64,000 nt of DNA from Saccharibacillus kuerlensis DSM 22868 (GTDB lineage: Bacteria; Bacillota; Bacilli; Paenibacillales; Paenibacillaceae). The stretch spans positions 1-64,000 of the forward strand of contig NZ_KB899294.1 in the NCBI RefSeq assembly GCF_000378145.1. The letters run 5' to 3'. Both the position numbers and the translations under genes were made by a program. The notes beneath the pieces were generated by a model. It had not been told where the DNA came from, ran no database searches, and worked only from the letters and a program-made list of their open reading frames with translations. Positions 26,944-36,393 of this stretch are shown one piece after another. How positions within the stretch are numbered: the stretch's first letter is position 1; every line of letters starts with the position of its first letter.

Positions 26944-29900
26944 TTGAATAAGTTCTCCTCGCAAAAAATTGGCCAGCAGATGTACACCCGCGCTCGAAGC
27001 GGCATTTTCCGCGATACGGAAGGCTATGATACGATCGCGCGCTCGGCAGGACTGGACGATCAATTTGTCAAAAAAACGCTGCATCCGCTCTGCGCTTACG
27101 ATGCCCCGGCCGAACTGACCGCTTCCGGCGTCAAGGAAGAGTCGGCTTATCCGGACTCCGTGCACCTGGTGCAGCTTGAGAACGGCGATGTCGTGCTGGG
27201 ACGCAGTCTGTACAAATCGGCGGACTTCACGGGTTTGCGAAGTTCCTTTTTCACCCATAACTATGTGATTCCGGCGGAAAAAGCGGAGTCGTTGAAAACG
27301 GAGTATATGAATTTCCTGTACGCGGATTATGTATCGGGGGAAGACGACTTTTCTGCGGAAGCGCCGGATGGAGCTGTGCTGTCGGAGTTGGAAAGCCTGC
27401 CGATGCGGACGAAGCTGCCGAAACCGAAGACGGGAGCGGATAAACTGGACGAGCTGGAGCTCGACGGCGCTTCGTTCAAGCGGCTGCTGCTGGCCGTGAT
27501 GGAATCGGTAAACGGCCGGCGCAAAGTGTATGTGACGCTAAATGCGCCGGTTGCTGATCTGAGCGCCCGCGCACTGCGGCTGCTTGAGGTGCTGTATGCC
27601 GCGCTGCCGCCGGCTTTCCGCCGTCGTCTCGGATTTATGACCTATTCGCGCGAACCGCAGAACCGCAAAGGCGTCAATCTGACGTTTGTCGAACAAGGGT
27701 CTATGCGTCCGGGAGATCGGAATATTGAAAAAGACTTCCTGTTCGACTTCTTCCGGGGAAGGATCATCAATGCAGCGGAAGGCGGAAGCCTTCAGGAATT
27801 GGGAGACTTTCTACATAACGGTCTGAGTGATCCGCAGCGGTTGGAGCGGTTTTTCGCTTTTGCGGATGAGGCACTGGGAAGCTCGCCGGAAGAGTTGAAC
27901 TCGGAACGATATTTGGAGCTGTCCCGACTGTTTATGATCGAAGAGGGAGACGAGACGCCTTACGAATCGGATCGGCGAGGCATTCTCGCACTGCTGCTTG
28001 GCTGGACACGCCGCTCGGGCGAAACGCATATCAAAGCCAGAATGCTTGAACTACTGGCGGGGCGCTTTGATCGTGAAATGCAGGATCTGATGGCCGGACG
28101 TCTGCCGGAGCCGGAACTTCTGCGCGATATTTTGGGCTACTTCCGAGTTGGCGGCAAAGGAGCAGGGGCTTTGGTGCTGCGGTATCTGCTGACACTGATG
28201 CCGATGGTCACGCGTCAGAAGCGGAAAGACGGCGGTATGGCTTACTTTGCGGTAATTGAGAGCGATCCGGAACTTGCGGATATGTTCTTCTCTACGCTGA
28301 TCGGCAACCGCCAGCTGGCTTCCATGCTGTTCGAACCGTATCTGGATCGAAAGATGGAAGCGGCAGCAGATGCTTCGGAAGTGGTGCGTCTCGTGCAGAA
28401 ATGGTCCGACGATCATCCGGGTCTGCTGCAGAACGAACATTTCTGTGACGTATCGCGGAGAACGCTCGGCGGCAAGCTGCGCCGTTCCGCCGACCCGGTA
28501 TCCGCTGTGCGCAGCGTCGTAGAGACGCTGCGCGGCGACGGCAATCCGACGGCCGGCCTGATGGACGGCACAGGCGAGGAGCTGATGAAGCACCCGCTGT
28601 GCGTGACGCTTGCCGACGAAGCGATCCAGTATCTGCTGGACGAATGGGAATGGAACAAGGTTACGCTGCAGCAGGTGACGGGACTCGGCTTCCTGTACGA
28701 GGGCGAGACCGAAGAAGAACGTAAGCGGAAAGTCCGCGGCCCTCGCGGCACCGGCAAATACGCCGCACTGCGCGCCGCATACCTATGGTTTACTCAGGAA
28801 CGGCCGGACGCCGGCCTGCTGGAAGGACTTGAACTGAGAGAAATGGACGAAGTCCAGATGCTGGGCAAGCGTCTGCTGCCGGCGGAAATTGCGGCAGGAC
28901 GTTACAGTCGTCTGCTGCCGGCTTTCTCACGCAGTCTGAGTGGAGGCGGCGAAGACGTCGATTACCGCCGCTTGGTCGATGCGGTGCGGATCAACTCTGT
29001 GAAGTCCGGCGGACGCGAAGAAGTGTATCGTTTCTTCGCTTGGTCGGCCCGGCAGGAGCCGTATGTTCAAGGGAAACGGTTCGACCCGGCATACGAAGCA
29101 GAAATTATCCGTTATTTTGCGGCTCATGACCGGGAAGCATTCCGGGATAAGAACAATCGACGCGAATACTTCGATAACGCGCCGCCTCCTCTGGCCAGTG
29201 TATACCGCAAAGTCCAGGCGCAGCAGGCACCGCCTCTTGTGCGCTGGATGCGCAAAAACCGCAGACTGGCGCTGATGCTGATGGGCGTGCTCGCTCTGCT
29301 GATCGTTGGCGGCGGAACCGTCGGCGTGCTGTACGCAACAGGCGTTCTAGGCGGACAGGAGCAGGCGGCTCAGACACCGGCTGCTCCGGCAGTCGATCCT
29401 TCTTCCGAGAATGGAACGGATACGCCTGGAACAGTCGAGAGCGCAGATCCTGCAATGCTGGTGTTTGCGCCATCCGGAAGCGGGACAATCGAGTTCCGTT
29501 TCCGCACGGCAGCAGAGCGGAATGCTTTTGTGCAAGCACCGCCCAGTCTGACATTGGAGTTGTTGAACGGCGGCAGTGAGACTGTACCAAGTCCGGAGCT
29601 GCAGTCAGTCGATCTGGAACCGGGCGAAGGCTCGACTGGCACGGACGGCTCTTCCATTGAAGGTCCGGATGCCGGAACCGGTGCAGATAGCGGCGCAGCC
29701 GATGGCGAGTCAAGCGCAAGCGATGGCACGGGAACAGCTGGCCAAAATGCAGGCGAAGAAACAGGCAGCCCGGCGGGAGCGGAGGCGGAAGCCGGAACTG
29801 GCGAAGCTTCTGGTACAGAGACCGATTCGGGTACCGTCGGCACATCCGATGAAGAGCCCGGAGCTGAAGCTGGAGATCTGACCGGCACAGGCATTGTCCC

Positions 29901-30213
29901 GGATGCCGCTGGGGGCCTCTCTGGAGATCAGCCTTTCGGTTCGGAGAACGGAACCGATGCCGCCGGAGAAGCAGATTCCGTTACAGAATCCGTAACCGGT
30001 ACGGATACGTCCGGTTCAAGTGCCGATCCTTCAGCAGGCGAAAACACTGAAGTCGGAAGTGGATCCGCGTATGAAGCGGCGAACCCTGCAAACTACCTGT
30101 ACACAGCGGTGTTCCAGATCGCAGAGTCGGTCACGGCTGAGAACTCTCCGATCGAACGAGTAACCGTCGATGGCGAGAGTTACGCGGTTCGTACAGATTC
30201 GGCAGGGGAATAA
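26944..30213 (+). CDS. GAP1-type (GTPase-associated) protein, membrane anchored
   Basis: 1089 residues. The N-terminus (QQMYTRARSGIFRDTEGYDT, then SAGLDD and LCAYDAP; about 11-55) and the following about 300 residues match the GAP1-N family of GTPase-associated proteins as I remember it. A long helical region (about 330-765) follows, then a transmembrane helix (about 772-799; RLALMLMGVLALLIVGGGTV). The presumably outer C-part has a short beta-rich piece, a Ser/Gly/Glu/Thr-rich disordered stretch (about 900-1040) and a final beta-rich segment. The start is TTG 26944, with GGGGAG ten bases upstream. Adjacent to a TRAFAC-type GTPase, as described for GAP1 families. Last gene of the cluster, followed by a terminator. 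Confidence 0.82.
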   Translation: MNKFSSQKIGQQMYTRARSGIFRDTEGYDTIARSAGLDDQFVKKTLHPLCAYDAPAELTASGVKEESAYPDSVHLVQLENGDVVLGRSLYKSADFTGLRSSFFTHNYVIPAEKAESLKTEYMNFLYADYVSGEDDFSAEAPDGAVLSELESLPMRTKLPKPKTGADKLDELELDGASFKRLLLAVMESVNGRRKVYVTLNAPVADLSARALRLLEVLYAALPPAFRRRLGFMTYSREPQNRKGVNLTFVEQGSMRPGDRNIEKDFLFDFFRGRIINAAEGGSLQELGDFLHNGLSDPQRLERFFAFADEALGSSPEELNSERYLELSRLFMIEEGDETPYESDRRGILALLLGWTRRSGETHIKARMLELLAGRFDREMQDLMAGRLPEPELLRDILGYFRVGGKGAGALVLRYLLTLMPMVTRQKRKDGGMAYFAVIESDPELADMFFSTLIGNRQLASMLFEPYLDRKMEAAADASEVVRLVQKWSDDHPGLLQNEHFCDVSRRTLGGKLRRSADPVSAVRSVVETLRGDGNPTAGLMDGTGEELMKHPLCVTLADEAIQYLLDEWEWNKVTLQQVTGLGFLYEGETEEERKRKVRGPRGTGKYAALRAAYLWFTQERPDAGLLEGLELREMDEVQMLGKRLLPAEIAAGRYSRLLPAFSRSLSGGGEDVDYRRLVDAVRINSVKSGGREEVYRFFAWSARQEPYVQGKRFDPAYEAEIIRYFAAHDREAFRDKNNRREYFDNAPPPLASVYRKVQAQQAPPLVRWMRKNRRLALMLMGVLALLIVGGGTVGVLYATGVLGGQEQAAQTPAAPAVDPSSENGTDTPGTVESADPAMLVFAPSGSGTIEFRFRTAAERNAFVQAPPSLTLELLNGGSETVPSPELQSVDLEPGEGSTGTDGSSIEGPDAGTGADSGAADGESSASDGTGTAGQNAGEETGSPAGAEAEAGTGEASGTETDSGTVGTSDEEPGAEAGDLTGTGIVPDAAGGLSGDQPFGSENGTDAAGEADSVTESVTGTDTSGSSADPSAGENTEVGSGSAYEAANPANYLYTAVFQIAESVTAENSPIERVTVDGESYAVRTDSAGE

Positions 30214-30222
30214 ACGAAAATG

Positions 30223-30266
30223 AAGCCCAATCGGGTTCAGGCATAAGCCTGTCCGGTTGGGCTTTT
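30223..30266 (+). terminator. Terminator of the vWA-tubulin-GTPase cluster
   Basis: AAGCCCAATCGG pairs with CCGGTTGGGCTT around a second small stem, followed by TTTTT. Confidence 0.9.
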
Positions 30267-30405
30267 TGGTGTTATATGCTTTTTTCAAGAGGTATAGGAG
30301 GCTGTGTGATCATAAGTATAGTAAAATATATTTATGATTACAAATTAAGTAAGGGATCTAAACGGAATTAAGGTTGTAGAATTAATTTATCGACAAAAAA
30401 AGAAA

Positions 30406-30546
30406 ATGATGATTAAGCTTAAATACGTGGAGGCATTCCCTACCCGACATGGTCTTATGCATGTGATCCGGGAGCAGATTGGAGAACGTTCTTATATCGA
30501 CCGGCAGGGAAATGATGTGGAATTTAAGCCGATGCCTGAAGGGTGA
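30406..30546 (+). pseudogene. Coding-like 46-residue frame, possible gene relic
   Basis: The frame reads MMIKLKYVEAFPTRHGLMHV and ends NDVEFKPMPEG. The composition looks protein-like and the open frame continues upstream to 30352 without a start codon, but there is no ribosome site before the ATG. It lies in an AT-rich segment. Probably the 3' end of a lost gene; a short genuine gene cannot be excluded. Confidence 0.3.
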
Positions 30547-30590
30547 TAAGGTGTAGGGAGAGCAGGAACAAAAGGGAGGCCGCTTATACA

Positions 30591-30947
30591 ATGAACATAA
30601 CGAAGTCGAAATACCTTTTCCCGATTAGCGCGCTTATTATTTGGATTATTATAATCGCTTTGTTCGGACTTCTATCTCATTTTTCGGCCGCCGGCTTCAG
30701 TCTGCTTGTCTACGCGGTATGCATACTAGTTTATGATTCTGTCAAAGGTAGAAATTCTGGAGCCTTTGTTAAGCAAATGATAACGGCTATAATCGGTCTT
30801 ATTGTATCTTGTATGAATGTTGCAAATGCTTTCTACTTAGAAAATCAGGGTTTGCTATTTAAATGGTTTGTTGCTTTATTTTCATTGTCGATTGTATACG
30901 TTTTCCTGAAAATGATTAAGCAAAGCGACAGGCGGTATCATAATTGA
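30591..30947 (+). CDS. Small integral membrane protein, unknown
   Basis: 118 residues with three or four hydrophobic helices (PISALIIWIIIIALFGLL, FSLLVYAVCILVY, MITAIIGLIVSCMNVANAF, WFVALFSLSIVYVFL). The family was not recognised. ATG 30591 has GGGAGG ten bases upstream; an in-frame extension to 30543 has none. The gene is much AT-richer than its neighbours, suggesting recent acquisition. Confidence 0.7.
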   Translation: MNITKSKYLFPISALIIWIIIIALFGLLSHFSAAGFSLLVYAVCILVYDSVKGRNSGAFVKQMITAIIGLIVSCMNVANAFYLENQGLLFKWFVALFSLSIVYVFLKMIKQSDRRYHN

Positions 30948-31003
30948 ACGGAGGAACCACTATGCCGTTATGGCTGCGAATCATTTGAGCCCCTCAAAAT
31001 CAC

Positions 31004-31057
31004 AAAAAGCCTAAACGTTATCCGCCTTTTAGGCAGACGACGTTTAGGCTTTTTTTA
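31004..31057. terminator. Bidirectional terminator
   Basis: AAAAAGCCTAAACGT pairs with ACGTTTAGGCTTTTTTT. It serves both the plus-strand membrane gene and the minus-strand GGDEF gene, whose stop codon touches the T-run. Confidence 0.9.
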
Positions 31058-33724
31058 TGAACCCAGCGCATGTCGTGCCAGGCTGGCGATCTCTGCCGGA
31101 GGTACGGCTTCTCCGAACAAGGGACCCTGCATGCCGAAGCGGGCCAGGCTGCGGAGCAGCAGGGCCTGCTCTTCGTTTTCAATCCCTTCGGCCGCAATAT
31201 GGAGCTGCAGCGTCTTGGCGAGTCCGGCGATCGAGGCGGTGATCGACTGTCTGACCGGGCCGCTTTCGAGGTTCACAGTCAACGAGGAATCCAGCTTAAG
31301 GGTATCGATAGGGATATTCTCCAGAGCGGACAGCGCAGCATAATTTTCTCCGCAGCCATCGACCGAGACCGAGATACCCAGCATTTTGATTTCTTGAAGC
31401 TTGGGTGCGAGCATTTTGGGCTGAGCGATGATCGCGGATACGGACAATTCTAACTGAATCAGTTCAGGACTTGTTCCGCTTTCCTCCAAGATCTGCTGTA
31501 ACTGCATGGCCAGACTGTCCTGTTCGAACTGGTGCGGCGACAGATTAATTGTGATCTTGACCGGCATCCCTTCGTCGCTCCAGATCTTGGCCTGTCTGCA
31601 GGCTTCACGCAGCGTCCATTCGTCGATTGCAAGATTCATGCCTGTGGCTTCCGCAGCCTGCATGAATACGTCCGGCTTCAGCAGCCCGAAACCGGGGCGG
31701 TTCCAGCGAAGACAGGCTTCAGCACCAATCAGCGAGTTGGTATCCGCATCGACCTGCGGCTGGTAATGGAGCAGAAGCTCATTCCGGGCGATCGCTTCAA
31801 CAATATCATTCTCCAACGAAATCTTGTCGAAGATGGAAGGGGCCGATTCTCCGAACAGCTTGTAGCATCCTCTTCCGCCTTCCTTGGCCTGATACAGGGC
31901 GATATCGGCTTTCTTCATCAAGCCGACAGCAGTATTATCATCGGACGGGTAGAGGGCGATCCCGATACTTGGCGTACTGTTCAGCACGCGGCCGTTCAGA
32001 TTATGCGGGCGGCTGAGTTCTTCAAGAATACGGCGAGCCCGCTCTTTGACATCTTCGAGACCGGATACTTCGCGCAGGATAAGGGTGAACTCGTCTCCGC
32101 CCTGACGGGCGACCGTGTCGCCTTCACGCATACATGCCTTCAGTCGGTTTGCTACCGATAGCAGCAGACTGTCGCCGACATCATGGCCAAGTGTATCGTT
32201 GACGGACTTGAATCGGTCCAGATCGATAAAGGCCACCGCCAGCTGCTCTTGATAGAGCTGGGCATCGAACAAAGCTTTTTTCAGCAGTTCGTCGAAGGCA
32301 GCTCGGTTGGTCAGGTCAGTAAGCGGATCGTGATACGCCAGATGACGAATTCGCTCTTCGTTCTTCTTGTTTTCCGTAATATCTCTGCCAATTCCGAAAA
32401 TACCGACGATCTTGTCTTTCACTCGAATCGGAACGCTGATAATACTGACTTCGTACGATAAACCGGCTCGGTTCTTGACAGTAAACTCCTGCCGTAGAGG
32501 GATTCCTTCCCGAAGCTGCTTCAAGTCGTCCGATAATCCCGGAAAGTCCTGCTTTTGTATAAACGAGGAGTAAGATAAGCCGATCAGTTCACGAGCATTG
32601 TAGCCGAGCAGATTCGCGCAGGTCGTATTCACACTGTCGAACTTTCCATTCATGTCCAGCGAGTAGGCGGCATCAGGATGATAATCGAATAAGGAGCGGT
32701 AGCGCTGCTCGCTAATCTCCAGCTCTTCCGTCTTGTCGTACAATTTGTTCAACAGACGCCGGTTCTCCAATAGAATAAACATCTGCCGCGTAATCACGAG
32801 CATAATGGAGATCGCGCAGCCAACTGTAAGCGCGTCAAATTTGCCGGGGCCGGTAATCATGAAGATAAACAGTACGATGACGTTTACGTAAGGAAGAGAC
32901 AGGCGAACAAGGTCAAACCGCCGCGGATCTTCCTCTTCTTTTCCTGCAGGTTTTTCATTTTTCTCGGTTGTCTGAAGAGCTCCGGCGCCTCCAATCAGCA
33001 GGAGGCTTAACGTAAACAGCGGATCGACCAGATTGCCCATGAAATAACTGTCTGCGGAAACCTGGTAAAGATAAATGGAATTGCTGATAGCCTGAATGAT
33101 CAGACCTCCGACAACGAGCAGCATTGGCTTGTCCGAGACGACCTGACGTGAACCCCAATATAGGCTGACTGCTCCAAACAACAAGCCGAGGTTACCAATT
33201 GGATAAAACAGAGAAACGGAAAGCTCCAGAATGCTCGCTTTCCCGGGCTGAAGCAGCGGACCAATAAGGTAGTGCCAGCTGAATGCAGTTGCTGCCGTCA
33301 TAATGATCAGAACGTCAAACAGCAGTTTGAAAGCCCGGTAGCTCCGTTCAAATTGAGTGAAAGGATAGATAAAAGCGGCCAGATAGCAGACAATTTGCAG
33401 GATGAAAAAAAAGTCTGTCCAGCCAGGAGAGGGTAATTTGGTACCGAGTACAACGTCCTCATAAAGCCATATCATTTCGGCGAACGAATAGCTGAAGCTG
33501 CCGAGGGTCAATAAGATCCAAAAGGTTCTTCGTTCACCCGAACTTCGTTTTGCAGCGCGTGCCAGCCATGCAAGGGTAATTAGGCATGCGGCTGTGGTAA
33601 AGACGGTCCCTCCCCAACTGGATAAATCAGGGTTGTGTTTCCATATTGAAATCCAAGCAAAATAGGCGAGAGTGAATAAAGAGATAAAGGGGAAAAGAAC
33701 GGTGGTTTTGTTTTGATCTGTCAT
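31055..33724 (-). CDS. Membrane PAS-GGDEF protein with degenerate EAL domain
   Basis: 889 residues. About nine N-terminal transmembrane helices (1-310), a PAS domain (about 340-450), a GGDEF domain and an EAL-type domain. The cyclase signature is intact (RQGGDEF, about 540-546), with an allosteric RxxD (REGD) five residues before it, so c-di-GMP synthesis with product inhibition is expected. In the EAL domain the key motifs are altered: EAL is EAC, the DDFG loop reads VDGCGENY, the LE(L/I)TE motif reads LELSVS, and QGY reads QGP. Phosphodiesterase activity is therefore unlikely and the domain may only bind c-di-GMP. The c-di-GMP riboswitches at 57312-58912 are possible downstream targets. AGGAGAG precedes the ATG. 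Confidence 0.9.
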   Translation of the reverse strand: MTDQNKTTVLFPFISLFTLAYFAWISIWKHNPDLSSWGGTVFTTAACLITLAWLARAAKRSSGERRTFWILLTLGSFSYSFAEMIWLYEDVVLGTKLPSPGWTDFFFILQIVCYLAAFIYPFTQFERSYRAFKLLFDVLIIMTAATAFSWHYLIGPLLQPGKASILELSVSLFYPIGNLGLLFGAVSLYWGSRQVVSDKPMLLVVGGLIIQAISNSIYLYQVSADSYFMGNLVDPLFTLSLLLIGGAGALQTTEKNEKPAGKEEEDPRRFDLVRLSLPYVNVIVLFIFMITGPGKFDALTVGCAISIMLVITRQMFILLENRRLLNKLYDKTEELEISEQRYRSLFDYHPDAAYSLDMNGKFDSVNTTCANLLGYNARELIGLSYSSFIQKQDFPGLSDDLKQLREGIPLRQEFTVKNRAGLSYEVSIISVPIRVKDKIVGIFGIGRDITENKKNEERIRHLAYHDPLTDLTNRAAFDELLKKALFDAQLYQEQLAVAFIDLDRFKSVNDTLGHDVGDSLLLSVANRLKACMREGDTVARQGGDEFTLILREVSGLEDVKERARRILEELSRPHNLNGRVLNSTPSIGIALYPSDDNTAVGLMKKADIALYQAKEGGRGCYKLFGESAPSIFDKISLENDIVEAIARNELLLHYQPQVDADTNSLIGAEACLRWNRPGFGLLKPDVFMQAAEATGMNLAIDEWTLREACRQAKIWSDEGMPVKITINLSPHQFEQDSLAMQLQQILEESGTSPELIQLELSVSAIIAQPKMLAPKLQEIKMLGISVSVDGCGENYAALSALENIPIDTLKLDSSLTVNLESGPVRQSITASIAGLAKTLQLHIAAEGIENEEQALLLRSLARFGMQGPLFGEAVPPAEIASLARHALGS

Positions 33725-34014
33725 GCTGTCAAGCTCTCCTATCTACTTGAAGTGGTTCTCAAGTTGCGTTAGTTAAGTATATTTTACTATAAAAAGAGTC
33801 GAAAGAATTATTTATTTAGGTATCAAGAGAGAAAAAAAGCGATTTATTATCGTTTAATTCTATTTTGTACCATAATTCGACAAAAATAAATCCTGTTTCT
33901 ATTCTATCTTTTTTATGGATTAACTTTTTTTGGCTCAATGGGTATGTATGAATAAGTAAGCGAATCATGTAGGAGTGAATGGGTTATTTTTTACTTTTCG
34001 TGGGAGGTGTTTGA

Positions 34015-35082
34015 GTGAAGCAGCCCGCACGATCCATATGCAAAACATTTCTGTGGATATTGACGCTCATGCTGATTCTCGCCGCTGGCTGCAGAAGCGA
34101 TACAGCGCAGCAGGGGCCCAGCACAGCCGATATTTTCCGGACCCAAGATTGGCGTCCCGTTCTAGTCGGCAGCAAGTACGGTTATGCGGATTCCTCCAAT
34201 CGCCTCGTTCTCAAGCCCGCTTATCATGAAGCCCGGCATTTCTCGGAAGGATTGGCCTTTGTCAGAATCGGAGAACAGGCCGGCTATATCGACGCAACGG
34301 GACAAATGGTGATTGAAGGAAAAGGAGGAGGAGATTTTCGCAGCGGACTGGCTGTTGTGATGGACCACGATGCCAAGAATGCCGGGGGAATAGGCGAACA
34401 TTGGAATTATATCGATAAGCAGGGCGATGTCGTTCTCGGAGCCGGCTATTATCGGGCCAACTCGTTCTCGGAAGGACTTGCTTCCGTCTGGCCGGACGAG
34501 AAGAGCGGGGCAGTCTTTATCGATCCCAAGGGGACAGTGGTACTTGATGGAGGCTTCAGCTACGGTGGCAGTTTCAGCGAAGGACTGGCCGTTGCAGCCA
34601 AAGGCGGGAAATGGGGATTTGTCGATAAGCAGGGAAAGACTTTGCCGCCTCAATTCGTCTACGATGCCGCACGGAATTTCAGCGAGGGACTGGCAGCTGT
34701 ACTGCTTGGGGAAAAATGGGGATTTATCGACAAGCAAGGAAATAAAGTTGTGGAGCCCCGCTACGAGGAAGTCGGTCGATTCAGTGAAGGGTTGGCCAAG
34801 TTCCGTTTGAATGGATTATGGGGATTCATCGATGCTTCCGGCAGGGTGAAGATCGATCCGACATTTACAGATGCTCGGGACTACTCGGAAGGTCTGGCCG
34901 CGGTCCGGGCAAATAATGGCTTATGGGGATATATCGGAGCCGGCGGGAGTTATCGAATTCAACCCCGGTTCGAGGTAGCTTACGGCAGCGAGAATCGGAC
35001 CATGCTGGTGAAGCATCGGGACACGGGCGCCTACGGCTACGTGGATTGGGAAGGGAAACCGGTTCATTTTATCGTTAAATGA
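34015..35082 (+). CDS. WG-repeat lipoprotein
   Basis: 355 residues. Lipoprotein signal peptide with lipobox LAAGC (Cys about 26), then about eight WG repeats (units such as KWGFVDKQGK and LWGFIDASGR, each followed by FSEGLA). WG repeats form beta-rich folds with unknown binding roles and are common in surface lipoproteins. GTG 34015 has GGGAGGTG five bases upstream. Transcribed divergently from the GGDEF gene across a 290-bp AT-rich gap. Confidence 0.9.
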   Translation: MKQPARSICKTFLWILTLMLILAAGCRSDTAQQGPSTADIFRTQDWRPVLVGSKYGYADSSNRLVLKPAYHEARHFSEGLAFVRIGEQAGYIDATGQMVIEGKGGGDFRSGLAVVMDHDAKNAGGIGEHWNYIDKQGDVVLGAGYYRANSFSEGLASVWPDEKSGAVFIDPKGTVVLDGGFSYGGSFSEGLAVAAKGGKWGFVDKQGKTLPPQFVYDAARNFSEGLAAVLLGEKWGFIDKQGNKVVEPRYEEVGRFSEGLAKFRLNGLWGFIDASGRVKIDPTFTDARDYSEGLAAVRANNGLWGYIGAGGSYRIQPRFEVAYGSENRTMLVKHRDTGAYGYVDWEGKPVHFIVK

Positions 35083-35160
35083 TTGAAGTATTGCCGTCCC
35101 CGGATTGCCATGTAAAAGGAACAGAGTATAAAATGCAGGTATGGAAGGGAGGCGAAGGCT

Positions 35161-35769
35161 ATGGCCGGCAGCCGTATTATTGCGCTGAACCGTCTCGATC
35201 CGGCCGACCGCTTCTGGAGAGTATTCGAGAGCAAAGAACGGGATTGGTTCGATCGGTTGGAAGAGGACCAGGAAGGCGTATTCGAGGAATTGGGCAGAAT
35301 GCTGCAGGCGATCGATGACAATCTGGCGTTCGGGATCTCGGAAGGCGTCGAAGACGGACAAAGGCAATTGGTACTGTCAGCCAACGGGATCGTCGATTCG
35401 TTCGGCAGTGTAATCTCGTTGTATGAGGCGGCGCCCAAGCTTGAACGCTGGAAAATCGTTGCATTCCGTCCCCGAATGGAAGCGGCTGCAGGATTTGTGA
35501 TTCGGATGGAAGAGCTGGAACTGTCCTGCGCCGACATTTATTTCAGTTGGGAGTTGAAGGACCAACTGATCGATTTGAAAGTGTATATCCGTCATTTCGA
35601 TCCGGCTGACCTGCGCTTCGTCAACGCCTACTTTATTCTGCTGGACAGTCTGATCGGCGAATTCGACGCGGCAAGCCGTATAGGCGAGACAACCTTTGCC
35701 CGGCTGGAAGATACAGAGGGACTGCTGACGTTGAATAAGATTGTCCGAATTGTCGACAACATGATATAG
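35161..35769 (+). CDS. Conserved-looking hypothetical protein
   Basis: 202 residues, soluble, no signal peptide. The pattern LVLSANGIVDSFGSVISLYEAAPKLERWKIVAFRPR resembles an uncharacterised family I have seen in other bacteria but cannot name. The N-terminal third is acidic and helical; the rest is mixed alpha/beta. GGGAGG lies eight bases before the ATG. It follows the WG-repeat gene by 78 bp and probably shares its transcript, ending at the terminator at 35792. Confidence 0.72.
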   Translation: MAGSRIIALNRLDPADRFWRVFESKERDWFDRLEEDQEGVFEELGRMLQAIDDNLAFGISEGVEDGQRQLVLSANGIVDSFGSVISLYEAAPKLERWKIVAFRPRMEAAAGFVIRMEELELSCADIYFSWELKDQLIDLKVYIRHFDPADLRFVNAYFILLDSLIGEFDAASRIGETTFARLEDTEGLLTLNKIVRIVDNMI

Positions 35770-35791
35770 GGAGCGACGAATCCGCATATAC

Positions 35792-35836
35792 AAAAAAGGA
35801 GCGAAGCCGAATGGAATTCCGGCTCGCTCCTTTTTT
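35792..35836. terminator. Bidirectional terminator
   Basis: AAAAAAGGAGCGAAGCCG pairs with CGGCTCGCTCCTTTTTT, between convergent genes. Confidence 0.9.
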
Positions 35837-35856
35837 ATAGGATCTGGGATTCAGCC

Positions 35857-36393
35857 TCAGTTCGCCTGCTCCCATTCTTCTCTCAAGATGCCCATACGGA
35901 TCGAGTCGTAATACTGCCCGTTGTAATAACGTGCTTTACGAATTCTGGCCTCCATCTGCATACCCAGCTTCTCGCCAATCCGGATCATGCGTGCATTGCC
36001 CGACCAGGTGCTGTATCCGATTCGCACCAGCGGCATTGTCCTGAACAAGTGCTCGACCCACAGCTTCAGAGCGCGCGTGCCCAGACCTCTGCCCCAACTG
36101 CCTGCTTCGTGGAAGACGATGCCGACCTCCAGCCAGCGGGAAGGCTCGTGTTCCCAATAATAGGATACCGTGCCGCGCACCGTACCCTGCACCTCGATTA
36201 CCCAAAAGTCGTCATTGCCGATCCATTTCTGCCCCGTCGGCAGGAAATCTGCGTAAGAAATGGACTCATGCGGATAATAGGGCGCGTCCCACTTTTTCCA
36301 TTCGGGCTGTTCTTCCTTATAGACAAGCTCCCACACGCGAGGCAGGTCTTTCTCTTGCAGCGGGCGGATAGTCAGTTCTTGATCCGAAATCAT
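35857..36393 (-). CDS. GNAT-family N-acetyltransferase
   Basis: 178 residues of the RimJ/RimL-like GNAT type. The acetyl-CoA loop is GSWGRGLGTRALKLWVEHLF (about 98-117), with the preceding strand RWLEVGIVFHEAG, and the C-terminal GKARxY-type strand appears as RIRKARYYNGQYYDSIRMGI. It acetylates an amine of a protein or small molecule; the substrate is unknown. AGAGGA precedes the ATG. Confidence 0.88.
   Translation of the reverse strand: MISDQELTIRPLQEKDLPRVWELVYKEEQPEWKKWDAPYYPHESISYADFLPTGQKWIGNDDFWVIEVQGTVRGTVSYYWEHEPSRWLEVGIVFHEAGSWGRGLGTRALKLWVEHLFRTMPLVRIGYSTWSGNARMIRIGEKLGMQMEARIRKARYYNGQYYDSIRMGILREEWEQAN

Noticed and set aside
25669-27258. 529-codon minus-strand frame opposite the GTPase and GAP1 genes
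   Set aside because: Shadow of two genes whose plus-strand products show clear GTPase and GAP1 motifs.
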